Shown: positions 1-8,084 of the stretch, piece by piece | How the letters are laid out: each line of letters opens with the position of its first letter | Position numbering within the stretch: the first letter of the stretch is position 1 | From: Halobacteriales archaeon QS_9_67_17 | GTDB taxonomy: Archaea > Halobacteriota > Halobacteria > Halobacteriales > Haloarculaceae | Direction of reading: 5' to 3' | Assembly (NCBI GenBank): GCA_003023185.1 | Contig: PXSB01000035.1 | Span: 1 to 42,810 of the forward strand | Length of the DNA stretch: 42,810 bases | Made by a program: the position numbers and the translations under genes | Notes under the pieces: model-generated | What the model was told of the DNA's origin: nothing | Database searches by the model: none | Seen by the model: only the letters and a program-made list of their open reading frames with translations

Positions 1-42
1 CCCGGAAGTTACCCTTTTCGCCGCGCGGCTCCTACCGAACGC

Positions 43-447
43 ATGGACGGTCCGGTCGTGCTGTTCGACGGCGTCTGCAATCTCTGTGCGTGGTCGGTCC
101 GGTTCATCGTCGAGCGGGACGACGGCACGCTCAGGTTCGCGCCGCTCCAATCGCAAGAAGGTGCCGCCCTGCTCGACGAGCACGGCCTCGCGGCCGACTA
201 CTTCGACTCGCTCGTCTACATCGACGAGTCGGGCGCGTACACGAAGAGCGACGGCGCGGTCCGCATCGCCCGCCATCTCGACGCGCCGTACCGGTGGGCG
301 TGGCACACTCGTCACGTCCCGCGGCCGCTCCGGGACGCGGCCTACGACCTGCTCGCGAGCGTCCGGTATCGGCTGTTCGGGAAGAAAGAGGCCTGTCTCG
401 TCCCGGACGGAGAGCTTCGCGAGCGGTTCATCGCGCAGTCCGGCTGA
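43..447 (+). CDS. DCC-family (DUF393) thiol-disulfide oxidoreductase-like protein
   Basis: This 134-residue protein has the DCC-family signature near its N-terminus: Asp9 followed by the CxxC motif CNLC at residues 12-15 inside FDGVCNLC. The family (DUF393) is thioredoxin-like and predicted to catalyse thiol-disulfide exchange in the cytoplasm; physiological partners are generally unknown. Length is typical. No signal peptide or membrane segment is visible. It converges on the flavoprotein gene at 479-1733 with only about 30 nt between the stop codons. The family call is firm, the substrate unknown. Confidence 0.85.
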   Translation: MDGPVVLFDGVCNLCAWSVRFIVERDDGTLRFAPLQSQEGAALLDEHGLAADYFDSLVYIDESGAYTKSDGAVRIARHLDAPYRWAWHTRHVPRPLRDAAYDLLASVRYRLFGKKEACLVPDGELRERFIAQSG

Positions 448-478
448 CGGACGCGCGCCGGGCCTACACAGCGAGTAG

Positions 479-1733
479 TTACACTGCGTACTCCGATTCC
501 CGTATCTGCGCGTAGCGGCGGCCGCGGCTGGCGAACTTCGCCCGCTTGTAGGCGTAGAGGAACCGGAGCCCGTCCGGTCCTCGCTTGAGGAGGTCACGCG
601 TCCGGTAGAAGCCGTCCTGTGGCATGATGGCGTCGACGACATCGAACACGCGGTTCCAGTCGTCGGGGCCGTAGTCGTGGACGATGTCGGCCATGGCGAC
701 GTTACGGCGTAGCTCCTCGCCGAGCGCGCGGTGCCACTCGGCGTTGTATGCGCGGAGATTCCCCTGTGCGGCGAGTCGCCCGGCGAGCTTGCCGGTGCGG
801 ACCGCGACGTGGTCGCCGCCCTCGTGGAAGGCGCTGGTCGCGCCCATCGCCCCGCCGGCGACGGCGACGTTCGCGGCCGTCGGCGACTCGATGGGCCGCG
901 TCGAGGAGATGGGATACGTCTCCGTTCCGTCCGTCTTCCCGCGGTCGGTCTGCAGGCGCGTACCCGTCGCGATTGTCGACATCGGACAGGTCCAGATCGA
1001 TGGGCATCGTGAGCCCGACGCGAGCCACGTTGCCGTCGTTCGGGAACACCCACGGGTAGGCCGTGTGTCCCGGCATATACCCCCACCAGAACTTGATCCG
1101 GTCCGGCTCCAGCAGTTCCTCGGGAATCTCGCGGTACTCCTGATAGGCGATGTGGTTGGCCTCCGTCGCGTCGAGGCGGTCGAGTTCGCCGTTTGGCAAC
1201 AGGGGCCCGAGCACCGCTCCGGTGACGGTCCGCTGTGGCCCGTCCGCGAGCACGAGATACCGGGTGTCGAACTCGGTGCCGTCGTTGAGGACGACTGTGT
1301 GCGAGGGCCGACCGGCAAGGTCGGTCTCCACGTCGCGGACGCCGGTGCCGACGCGGTACTCCGCGCCCGCCCGTTCGGCGCGCTCGCGGAGCCAGTCGTC
1401 GAACCGCGCCCGGTGCATCGTGAATCCGAAGTTCGGATAGTCGGCGTCCATCCCCGTCGAGTCGAGCGCGACAGCACTGTCCGGTCCGATGAAGTCCGCG
1501 CCCGACAGCTCCCGGTGTTTGACGCGGTCTGGAACCGGCTCGTCGAGGTCCATCAGCTCGACCCAGTAGTCGAGGATGCCGGCGGCGTCCGTCGAATCCG
1601 GGCCGAGTCCCTCGCGGTCGGCGCGCGGGACTCCCTTCTCGATGACGACCGTGTCCGCCCCCTCGGCCGCGGCCGCGCGGCCGGCCGCAGAGCCGGCCGG
1701 TCCCCCGCCGACCACGACGACGTCGTAGTCCAT
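479..1733 (-). pseudogene. Geranylgeranyl reductase-family flavoprotein, split by one frameshift
   Basis: The N-terminal part, read leftward from 1733, starts with a dinucleotide-binding motif (VVGGGPAGSAAG, residues about 7-18) and continues as a typical geranylgeranyl reductase/FAD-dependent oxidoreductase. In archaea such enzymes saturate the isoprenoid chains of membrane lipids and other prenyl compounds. After about residue 260 the frame becomes Arg-rich nonsense, while the next frame resumes family-like sequence (AGGAMGATSAFHEGGDH, then a conserved C-terminus ending at 479). Removing one G of the GG at 955-956 joins the two parts into one protein of about 417 residues. It is either a recent 1-nt mutation or a sequencing error, since the coding character on both sides is well preserved. 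The exact substrate cannot be told. Confidence 0.82.
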
Positions 1734-1754
1734 ACTCTCTGAGTGGGGTCGGGC

Positions 1755-1764
1755 GGCTTAAATC
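1755..1764 (-). promoter_or_regulatory. TATA-like box of the geranylgeranyl reductase-like gene
   Basis: Read on the minus strand this is GATTTAAGCC, centred about 27 nt before the ATG at 1733. That is the archaeal TATA position for a leaderless or nearly leaderless transcript. Confidence 0.5.
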
Positions 1765-1847
1765 GCTTGACACACGCGTCGCGGAGCAAGCGGGAGTGAG
1801 CACCGACGGGACACAGAGTTATGCGTTCACGGCGCTACGTCGCTCGT

Positions 1848-2129
1848 GTGTCCGAAGAAGTGCTGTTCGAATCGGAGCGCAGGCAGAACCGTGCGGAAAT
1901 CGCGTCGTTCCTTCGAACCGTCGCAGAGAAACTGGAAACGGGCGGCGACATCACCCTGCGTGCGGGCGAGGAGTCCGTGACGATGCGGCCACCTTCCCGC
2001 CCGACCTTCGAGGTGAAGGCCGAACGCGAGGGACCGTCAGGTGGGCCGTACGAACGCAGCGTCGAGTTCGAACTGGAGTGGGACGAGGACGCCGGAGACG
2101 ACGCGGACGGCACACTCGAAATCGAGTGA
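1848..2129 (+). CDS. Amphi-Trp domain protein
   Basis: A 93-residue acidic protein matching the small haloarchaeal amphi-Trp family: it opens VSEEVLFESE, has a central amphipathic helix with ASFLRTVAEKLETGG, then a predicted beta stretch and an acidic tail. The function of the family is not known. I chose the GTG at 1848 rather than the ATG at 1821. A TATA-like GAGTTATGCG at 1816-1825 overlaps that ATG and sits about 28 nt before the GTG, and family members begin at MSEE. The gene is divergent from the geranylgeranyl reductase-like gene. Confidence 0.8.
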   Translation: MSEEVLFESERRQNRAEIASFLRTVAEKLETGGDITLRAGEESVTMRPPSRPTFEVKAEREGPSGGPYERSVEFELEWDEDAGDDADGTLEIE

Positions 2130-2171
2130 CCGACGCGTACAGTTAACACGCCAGCGGGCGACCGCCCCACC

Positions 2172-2954
2172 ATGACTGACAGCGTGCGCGTCGAGCGCGA
2201 CGGCGCAGTCGGTCGCATCGTCTTCGACCGCCCCGATGCCAACAACGCGATGGACGCCACGGCGGCCGAGGGGCTTCGGGCCGCGGCGGCCGACCTCGCC
2301 AGCGACGACGACTGCCGATGTATCGTGTTTACGGGCGTCGGCGGCGTGTTCAACACCGGTGCTGACCTGACGGCACTCGACGGCGACGAGCGGGACGAGA
2401 CGGCGATCCGGGCGCTCGCGGGGACGCTCCACGAGTTCGTCGGCACGCTCGCCCACGCGCCGAAGCCAGTGGCCTGTGGCGTCAACGGCGTCGCTGCGGG
2501 CGGTGGCATCGGCCCCGCGCTGGTCGGGGATGTCGTCATCGCGGCGGCCTCGGCGCGCTTCCAGTTCGCCTACCCCGCAATCGGACTCTCGGCAGACGGC
2601 GGTTCGTCGTACTTCCTGCCGCGACTCGTCGGGATGCGCGAGGCCCAGCGCATCGCCATGCGCGACGAGCCCGTCGACGCGGCCGAGGCCGACGAGCTGG
2701 GGCTCGTCACGGAGACGGTGCCGGACGACGAGTTCGACGACGCCCTCCGGAGCGAGGCCAAGGCGCTCGCCGCGGGCCCGACGCGGGCGTACGCCGAGAC
2801 GCGCGAACTGCTGTGGACCTCGCTCGACCACGGCCTCGGCGAGCAGCTCGCACGCGAGGCCGACCGCATCGCCGGGCTGACGCAGACGGCCGACTATCAG
2901 GCGGGCTATGCGGCGTTCTTCGGCGAGAAATCGCCGGATTTCACGGGGGAGTGA
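2172..2954 (+). CDS. Enoyl-CoA hydratase/isomerase family protein
   Basis: A 260-residue crotonase-fold protein. The oxyanion-hole segments are visible: NNAMDAT and NTGADLTALDG in the N-terminal half, and AAGGGIGPALVGD around residue 113, followed by ADGGSSYFLPRLVG. Members hydrate enoyl-CoA, isomerise double bonds or act on related acyl-CoA esters in the cytoplasm. The second catalytic Glu of true hydratases is not obvious here (Asp in the ADGG region), so an isomerase or another crotonase activity is possible. A TATA-like CAGTTAACAC lies about 27 nt before the ATG. No other beta-oxidation gene is adjacent, so the pathway is unassigned. Confidence 0.88.
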   Translation: MTDSVRVERDGAVGRIVFDRPDANNAMDATAAEGLRAAAADLASDDDCRCIVFTGVGGVFNTGADLTALDGDERDETAIRALAGTLHEFVGTLAHAPKPVACGVNGVAAGGGIGPALVGDVVIAAASARFQFAYPAIGLSADGGSSYFLPRLVGMREAQRIAMRDEPVDAAEADELGLVTETVPDDEFDDALRSEAKALAAGPTRAYAETRELLWTSLDHGLGEQLAREADRIAGLTQTADYQAGYAAFFGEKSPDFTGE

Positions 2955-3036
2955 CCCGTGAGTCGGTGCCGCCGCGACCACTGCGTCACCCCGAGTCGAA
3001 CGGTTTTTACCCGGGCGACGAGTTTCTCCTCCCAAG

Positions 3037-3228
3037 ATGGCAATCAAGCCCGCCTACATCAAGAAGCTCGCGAGGGCGCTGTTAGAGCGCTACGAGGAGG
3101 CGTTCAGCACGGACTTCGAGCACAACAAGGAGGTCGTCGCGGAGCTGACCAACGTCCAGTCGAAAGGCGTTCGCAACCGCATCGCCGGCTACATCACCCG
3201 CAAGCAGCAGGGCGGCGTTCCGGCGTAA
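3037..3228 (+). CDS. rps17e: 30S ribosomal protein S17e
   Basis: This 63-residue basic protein reads as archaeal S17e throughout, with [20 protein letters not shown] and a C-terminal [12 protein letters not shown]. It is a small-subunit ribosomal protein present in archaea and eukaryotes and absent from bacteria. A TATA-like GGTTTTTACC precedes the ATG by about 30 nt. It stands alone between the crotonase gene and the TetR regulator. Family and length match well. Confidence 0.96.
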   Translation: MAIKPAYIKKLARALLERYEEAFSTDFEHNKEVVAELTNVQSKGVRNRIAGYITRKQQGGVPA

Positions 3229-3276
3229 CGTTCCTTTCTGTTCTCCGACCCCGCGACGAAGCGATCCCGAAAGCCA

Positions 3277-3297
3277 CTTGACTGACTGGTTAGTAAG
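3277..3297. promoter_or_regulatory. Probable TetR operator (inverted repeat)
   Basis: The core ACTGAC-TG-GTTAGT (3281-3294) is an inverted repeat with 5 of 6 positions paired. It is flanked by CTT (3277-3279) and AAG (3295-3297), with one extra base at 3280. It ends about 10 nt before the TetR start codon, overlapping the expected TATA/initiation zone. This suggests autoregulation of the TetR-MATE operon. Confidence 0.6.
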
Positions 3298-3305
3298 CAC
3301 GCGCG

Positions 3306-3902
3306 ATGAACGACGAGACGCGGGAGGCCGTGATGACAGCGACCCATCGGGCGCTGTGCACGCACGGCTTCGCGGATCTCACGACCCAGCGGATCGCCGA
3401 CGAGTGGGGGAAATCGAAGGCGGCACTCCACTACCACTACGACACGAAAGAGGAGCTACTGCGCACGTTTCTCGATCACCTGCTGGCGAAGTTCGAATCC
3501 CGGCTCGCCTGCGAGTCGGCCGACCCACGGGTGCGACTCGACACGTTCGTCGACGCGGTGTTCGCGCCCGTCGAGGCTGACGACGACAGCCGCGAGTTTG
3601 CGGTCGCGCTGTTGGAGATCAAGGCGCAGGCTCCTTACTCGGAGACGTACCGGGACCGACTCGCTGCGCTCGACGAGCGGATGCGCGAGACGGTAGCAGG
3701 GGCCGTCCGCGACGGGATCGAAGCGGGCCACTTTCGACATGCCGACCCCGACGACGTGGCCAGATTCGTCGTGACCGCGATCAACGGCGCACACGTCCGT
3801 GAGGTCGCGCTTGACGAGTCGCCCAGCGAAGCGCGCCGACTCATCGAAGGGTATCTCGACGACGCGCTCGGTCGGGACCCCGCCACGGAGGTGCCGGCCT
3901 GA
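3306..3902 (+). CDS. TetR/AcrR family transcriptional regulator
   Basis: A 198-residue regulator with an N-terminal helix-turn-helix at residues about 20-60 (LTTQRIADEWGKSKAALHYHY, then DTKEELL), the usual TetR DNA-binding signature. The C-terminal two thirds is a helical ligand-binding and dimerisation domain. The last base of its stop codon is the first base of the MATE exporter ATG, so the two are co-transcribed. With the inverted repeat at 3277-3297 just upstream, the simple model is a repressor of its own operon that is relieved by a compound the exporter removes. The ligand is unknown. Confidence 0.9.
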   Translation: MNDETREAVMTATHRALCTHGFADLTTQRIADEWGKSKAALHYHYDTKEELLRTFLDHLLAKFESRLACESADPRVRLDTFVDAVFAPVEADDDSREFAVALLEIKAQAPYSETYRDRLAALDERMRETVAGAVRDGIEAGHFRHADPDDVARFVVTAINGAHVREVALDESPSEARRLIEGYLDDALGRDPATEVPA

Positions 3903-5413
3903 TGTTCAAAGGCAAGGAGGAGCTGGAGCTCACCCAAGGGGAGATCGGCAAGCCCCTGTTTTATCTCTCGATTCCCATCGTCATCACCAATCTGCTCCAG
4001 ACCGCCTACAATCTCGCGGACACGTTCTGGCTCGGGCAGTACTCCACGAACGCGCTGGCGGCCATCTCCTTCGCGTTCCCGATGGTGTTTCTCATCATCT
4101 CGCTTGGCTTCGGCGTCTCCGTGACCGGGAGCGTGCTCGTCGCCCAACACACGGGCGCCGGCGAGGACCGACGCGCGGAGTACGCCGCCTCACAGACCGT
4201 CGCCTTCGCCGTGCTCGTCTCCGTGCTGATCGGCGCGGTCGGCTACGTCGCCGTCGACGACCTGCTGCAGATATTCGGCGCGAGTCCGGCGGTGTTGGCC
4301 GCCGCCGCGGCGTACATGCGCGTCATCGCGCTCGGCCTGCCGGCGATGTTCGGCTTCTTCATCTTCCTCTCGCTGATGCGCGGCTACGGTGACACCATCA
4401 CGCCGATGCTCGTCATGCTCGGGACCGTGATACTCAACGTCGCGCTCGACCCGTTCCTCATCAACGGATGGACGCTCGTCGCGAACGCGCCGCTCGTCGG
4501 GACGGTCGCATTTCCCGAACTCGGGGTCACGGGGGCCGCCTACGCGACGGTGTTCTCTCGCGGCGTGGCGACGGTCGTCGGGATGGCCATCATGTTCTCC
4601 GGCACCCGCGGCGTCCGGATCCGGCTGAGTGACATGCGCCCCGACCTCACCTACGCCCGGAAGATGCTCCGTATCGGTCTGCCGGCGTCTATCGAAGGCA
4701 CTGGCCGGTCGCTGTCGGTCAACCTGATGCTCGTCGTCGTCGGGGCCTTCTCCACCAGCGTCGTCGCCGGCTTCGGGATCGGGATCCGCGTCTTCTCGGT
4801 CATCTTCCTGCCGGCCATCGCGGTCGCGCGGGGCGTCGAGACGATGGCCGGTCAGAACATCGGCGCGGGCCAACCCGACCGCGCCGAGGCCGCGGCCGAC
4901 TTCGCCGCACGCGTCATGTTCGGCGTGCTCTCCATCCTCGGGGTCGGCATCTTCCTGCTGCCCGAGCCAATCGTCTCGCTGTTCAGCAACGACCCCGCCG
5001 TGGTCACGACGGGCGCGGAGTTCCTCCGGTACGTCGCGCTCACGTTCGGCTGTATCGGCTTCATGCGCGGCTACACCGGCGGCTTCCGCGGCGCCGGACA
5101 GACGATGGTGTCGGCCGCCATCGCCATCATCTTCCTCGGCTTCATCCGGCTCCCTATCGCCGCGGTGCTGTCGTTCGGCGTCGGCGGGCCAGTCGGTCTC
5201 GCCGGCCTGACCGTGACGCTGCCGCAACTCGTCCCGGCGATGGGTTCGTCGGGCATCTGGTGGGGGTTCGTCGTCTCGAACGTCGCGGGCGCACTCATCG
5301 CTGTGGTGTGGTACAAACGCGGCACGTGGCGCGACGCCGACGTGCGCGACGAGTCGGAGCCCGCTGACCCCGCCGAGACGGACGACGTGGACGCCGCGGC
5401 CGGCGACGACTGA
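3902..5413 (+). CDS. MATE family efflux transporter
   Basis: A 503-residue integral membrane protein with about twelve hydrophobic segments. It has the MATE start (GEIGKPLFYLSIPIVITNLL, then YNLADTFWLG) and the repeat of this pattern in the second half (MLRIGLPASIEGTGRSLS). MATE proteins export cationic drugs or metabolites using Na+ or H+ gradients. The C-terminus is a short acidic cytoplasmic tail, as often seen in haloarchaea. The start overlaps the TetR stop by one base. The length is slightly above the family norm because of that tail. The substrate cannot be predicted. Confidence 0.93.
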   Translation: MFKGKEELELTQGEIGKPLFYLSIPIVITNLLQTAYNLADTFWLGQYSTNALAAISFAFPMVFLIISLGFGVSVTGSVLVAQHTGAGEDRRAEYAASQTVAFAVLVSVLIGAVGYVAVDDLLQIFGASPAVLAAAAAYMRVIALGLPAMFGFFIFLSLMRGYGDTITPMLVMLGTVILNVALDPFLINGWTLVANAPLVGTVAFPELGVTGAAYATVFSRGVATVVGMAIMFSGTRGVRIRLSDMRPDLTYARKMLRIGLPASIEGTGRSLSVNLMLVVVGAFSTSVVAGFGIGIRVFSVIFLPAIAVARGVETMAGQNIGAGQPDRAEAAADFAARVMFGVLSILGVGIFLLPEPIVSLFSNDPAVVTTGAEFLRYVALTFGCIGFMRGYTGGFRGAGQTMVSAAIAIIFLGFIRLPIAAVLSFGVGGPVGLAGLTVTLPQLVPAMGSSGIWWGFVVSNVAGALIAVVWYKRGTWRDADVRDESEPADPAETDDVDAAAGDD

Positions 5414-5486
5414 CGGGCGACGCGCCTCCATGGCAACGACTACCCACGACGACACCGTTTTGCTTCCCCCCGCCTGAGGCCGGACA

Positions 5487-6518
5487 ATGGTACGTATCGG
5501 AATTCTCGGCGCGACGGGCGCCGTCGGGCAGCGACTCATCCAGCTGCTCGAACCCCACTCCGAGTTCGACATCGCAACGCTCACCGCATCGCCGGCATCG
5601 GCCGGCAGGACCTACGCCGACGCGGCGAAGTGGCGCGCCGACTCACCCATCCCGGAATCGGTCACCGACATCGAAGTCGTCGAGACGGACCCGGAAGCGA
5701 TCCCGAACGACGTCGATCTGCTGTTCTCCTCGCTGCCGTCCGACGTGGGCGCGGCGGTCGAACCGGCGCTCGCCGAGGCCGGCTACGTCGTCTCGTCGAA
5801 CTCCTCAAACGCGCGGATGGACGACGACGTGCCGCTCGTCATCCCGGAGGTGAACCCCGACCACGTCAACGTCCTCGAAGTCCAGCGCGACGAGCGCGGC
5901 TGGGACGGCGCGCTCCTGAAGAACCCGAACTGCTCGACCATCACGATGGTGCCGACGCTCGCCGCGCTCGACGAGTGGGGACTGGAGGCGGTCTGCGTCT
6001 CGACCCTACAGGCGGTGTCGGGCGCGGGCTACTCCGGCGTCACCTCGATGGAGATCATCGACAACGCCATCCCGCACATCGGCGGCGAGGAGGCGAAGAT
6101 GGAACGCGAATCCCGGAAGCTACTCGGCGACTTCGACGGGGCCGAGATCACCCTCCACGGGATGGATGTGGCCGCCTCGTGTAACCGCATCCCGACCATC
6201 GACGGCCACCTCGAAAACGTCTGGGCGGACACGCGCGACCCGATCACCCCCGAGGGTGCCGCCGAGGCAATGGACGAGTACCCCTCCGCGGCGCTCCGTT
6301 CCTCCCCCGACCAACTCCTCCACACGTTCAACGATCCCGAACGGCCACAGCCCCGTCTCGACCGCAACCGCGGCAACGGGATGGCGGTCTGTGCTGGCGG
6401 CTTCCGCGACACGAGCGACGGCATCCAGTACAACTGTCTCTCGCACAACACCATCCGCGGCGCGGCCGGTGCGTCCGTCCTGAACGGCGAACTCCTCCTC
6501 GAAGAAGGCTGGGTCTGA
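5487..6518 (+). CDS. asd: Aspartate-semialdehyde dehydrogenase
   Basis: A 343-residue enzyme that reduces L-aspartyl-4-phosphate to aspartate semialdehyde with NADPH, the branch point to threonine, methionine, isoleucine and lysine. It starts with the nucleotide-binding motif GILGATGAVGQRL. The catalytic cysteine is Cys149 in NPNCSTI, followed by the substrate-binding AVSGAGYSG segment. The sequence matches the archaeal/fungal-type enzyme in length and order of motifs. A TATA-like CGTTTTGCTT lies about 30 nt upstream. It converges on the lipoprotein gene with a 23-nt gap. Confidence 0.95.
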   Translation: MVRIGILGATGAVGQRLIQLLEPHSEFDIATLTASPASAGRTYADAAKWRADSPIPESVTDIEVVETDPEAIPNDVDLLFSSLPSDVGAAVEPALAEAGYVVSSNSSNARMDDDVPLVIPEVNPDHVNVLEVQRDERGWDGALLKNPNCSTITMVPTLAALDEWGLEAVCVSTLQAVSGAGYSGVTSMEIIDNAIPHIGGEEAKMERESRKLLGDFDGAEITLHGMDVAASCNRIPTIDGHLENVWADTRDPITPEGAAEAMDEYPSAALRSSPDQLLHTFNDPERPQPRLDRNRGNGMAVCAGGFRDTSDGIQYNCLSHNTIRGAAGASVLNGELLLEEGWV

Positions 6519-6541
6519 ATCTCCGTAGACGGGCTGGCTTA

Positions 6542-7126
6542 TTACTCCAGCCTGAAATCGAACCCCAAAGTACCGAAATCCTCCGGCTCATACTCCACCC
6601 GATACTCACCTACCTCTGGACAGGTGTCGTTCAGCTCTCCAGCGACACCAGCAATAGCATACGAACGCTTTGTTTGCTCACCCGCTTCGAGAGCAGTACT
6701 TTGGGCTCCATCGGCTCGAACGAACTGATCGACTCGTGCACATCCGCTAGATGGGTTCATCAGTTGAGCTCGTATCTCGTCTTCCAATCCTATCACGAGC
6801 CCGCCAGTGTCTGAATCATGCACGCCTTGGGGGAAAGGTAGATCGCTGACACCTCCCCCGTAGGACCAGCTAACGGTTTCATTGCCAGTATTTTTCGCGG
6901 CGATCTCTACTATCGGCACGTCTGTCGTGCTCAGCTGTTCGTTCGATACCGTTACGTCGAAGGACAGAGGCTCGGGAGCGTCATCCACACTAATCAGTGA
7001 AAATCTCATCGGTGACTCCCCTGAGCTGGTATCTGCGCCAATAGCGTCGGTGAGGGCGCTAATACAGCCACTCACGGCGACGATAGCAGTACTACCTGCA
7101 CCAGCTAGGAACTGCCGCCGGTTCAT
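6542..7126 (-). CDS. Tat-exported lipoprotein of unknown function
   Basis: This 194-residue protein has a twin-arginine signal (RRQFL, residues 3-7), a hydrophobic stretch, and a lipobox with Cys21 (AVSGC). It should be exported by Tat and lipid-anchored on the outer face of the membrane. The rest is a predicted beta-rich domain with two Cys residues that could form a disulfide; it vaguely resembles BsuPI-type or DUF4352-type domains, but I do not assign it. The gene and its upstream region are visibly richer in A and T than their neighbours, including at third codon positions, which suggests recent acquisition or fast evolution. A TATA-like GTTATTCAA lies about 25 nt upstream. Confidence 0.75.
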   Translation of the reverse strand: MNRRQFLAGAGSTAIVAVSGCISALTDAIGADTSSGESPMRFSLISVDDAPEPLSFDVTVSNEQLSTTDVPIVEIAAKNTGNETVSWSYGGGVSDLPFPQGVHDSDTGGLVIGLEDEIRAQLMNPSSGCARVDQFVRADGAQSTALEAGEQTKRSYAIAGVAGELNDTCPEVGEYRVEYEPEDFGTLGFDFRLE

Positions 7127-7316
7127 ACTCTCGCATTAGTGCCCCGTTGAATAACCATCAGCTAGGATCAAGTAGCCGTTTTAACGAAAGAAGGGAGAAA
7201 ATACCCAATCTCCGAGTGCAAAGCGATGTTCACGTGAACTCAGGCAATACGACCGGTGAGAAACGATACCGGGGGTTACGAGCCGAGCCGCCGGACGGCG
7301 AGCCAACACCGACTGT

Positions 7317-7772
7317 TTACTCCTCGATGAGCGTTCGACCTTCGCGTTGCGGTGCGGTGTAGCCGGCGTAGATGCCGAGTACGGTGATGAGCACCCAGCC
7401 GGTGCCGGCGAGCCCGGCGACGACACTCCGCCCGTGGGTCGCGACCACCGAGAGGTCGCCCGCCGACAGCGCGAGGACGTAGTTCAGCCCGTAGAAGACG
7501 CCGTACGGCTCGTTCGCCGCGAAGACGTACACGAGCGTGACGGCGAAGGCCGCCCCGCCGAGCGACCCCGATAGCAGGCCGTGCCACGCGCCGGCGGTCG
7601 GTCCCTCGTCGGCCGCGATGCCCGCGGCGGAACCGGCGACGAGTCCCGTGGCGAGCACCAGCGGCACGCCGGCGAACCGCACCCCCTCGAAGCCCGGAAA
7701 CAGCGCGAGGACGGCGAGATACACCAGCGCCGCCCCCAGCCCTGAAACCACCGCCCGCCAGTCGGTAAGCAT
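7317..7772 (-). CDS. Small haloarchaeal membrane protein, four predicted helices
   Basis: A 151-residue protein with about four hydrophobic segments rich in Gly and Ala, the first at residues about 8-25. Gly-rich helices with AGSAAGIAADEGPTAGAWHG between them suggest a compact integral membrane domain of the kind often labelled DUF5518-like in haloarchaea, but I do not assign a function. I start it at the ATG at 7772 (MLTDWRAV); the open frame continues upstream with no membrane-protein character. The 190 nt between it and the lipoprotein gene (7127-7316) holds no gene I can see. Confidence 0.7.
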   Translation of the reverse strand: MLTDWRAVVSGLGAALVYLAVLALFPGFEGVRFAGVPLVLATGLVAGSAAGIAADEGPTAGAWHGLLSGSLGGAAFAVTLVYVFAANEPYGVFYGLNYVLALSAGDLSVVATHGRSVVAGLAGTGWVLITVLGIYAGYTAPQREGRTLIEE

Positions 7773-7817
7773 AGCTACCGTTCGTGACCCCGACGTTTGT
7801 GCGTGACGCCGTATGAA

Positions 7818-8033
7818 GGCGGTGTCCAGATACGCAAGGTGTCGCTCGACTGAGCAGCCGTAGTGGGTGGGACTGGAAGGGGCCGGTCGGTACGGGAAGC
7901 ACGGCGACGCAAGCACCGCAGCCCGACCGACGGAAGGGAAGGCGCGCAGCGAGCCGCGCGACCGTAGCGACCGGGGGCTTTCTACATCTCGGTGGCCGAT
8001 GAGTCTCCGGGGTCACTCTCAGCTGAACAGTAC
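7818..8033 (-). mobile_element. MITE-like element, copy A
   Basis: A 216-bp non-coding element, orientation defined by its inner motif. Left terminus GGCGGTGTCCAGATA at 7818-7832; right terminus AGCTGAACAGTAC at 8021-8033, an imperfect inverted match. Flanking 8-bp repeats CGTATGAA (7810-7817) and TGTGTGAA (8034-8041) match at 6 of 8. The internal stem pairs 7884-7895 with 7962-7973 (one mismatch), bounded by the G-rich loop 7880-7883/7974-7977 and the outer helix 7875-7879/7978-7982. It sits between the membrane protein and AN1 genes. The same element recurs at three other places in the window. Confidence 0.8.
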
Positions 8034-8051
8034 TGTGTGAACGCTCACAAC

Positions 8052-8060
8052 CACTATACG
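8052..8060 (+). promoter_or_regulatory. TATA-like box of the AN1 zinc-finger gene
   Basis: CACTATACG is centred about 29 nt before the GTG at 8085 and lies outside the mobile element that ends at 8033. It supports a leaderless transcript from that GTG. Confidence 0.45.
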
Positions 8061-8084
8061 AGACGAGCTACCAATACCCACGAC

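Noticed and set aside
3490-3505. GTTCGAATCC, resembling a tRNA T-loop
   Set aside because: It lies inside the TetR coding sequence, and no acceptor or anticodon stem can be folded around it.
4190-5584. A 464-codon frame antisense to the MATE gene
   Set aside because: Composition is dominated by Arg, Asp and Glu repeats typical of shadow frames, and the MATE protein on the other strand is clear.
7818-8033. Possible CRISPR repeats, because a similar motif recurs through the window
   Set aside because: Copies are about 5-13 kb apart, not in an array, have their own termini and flanking duplications, and no cas gene is present.
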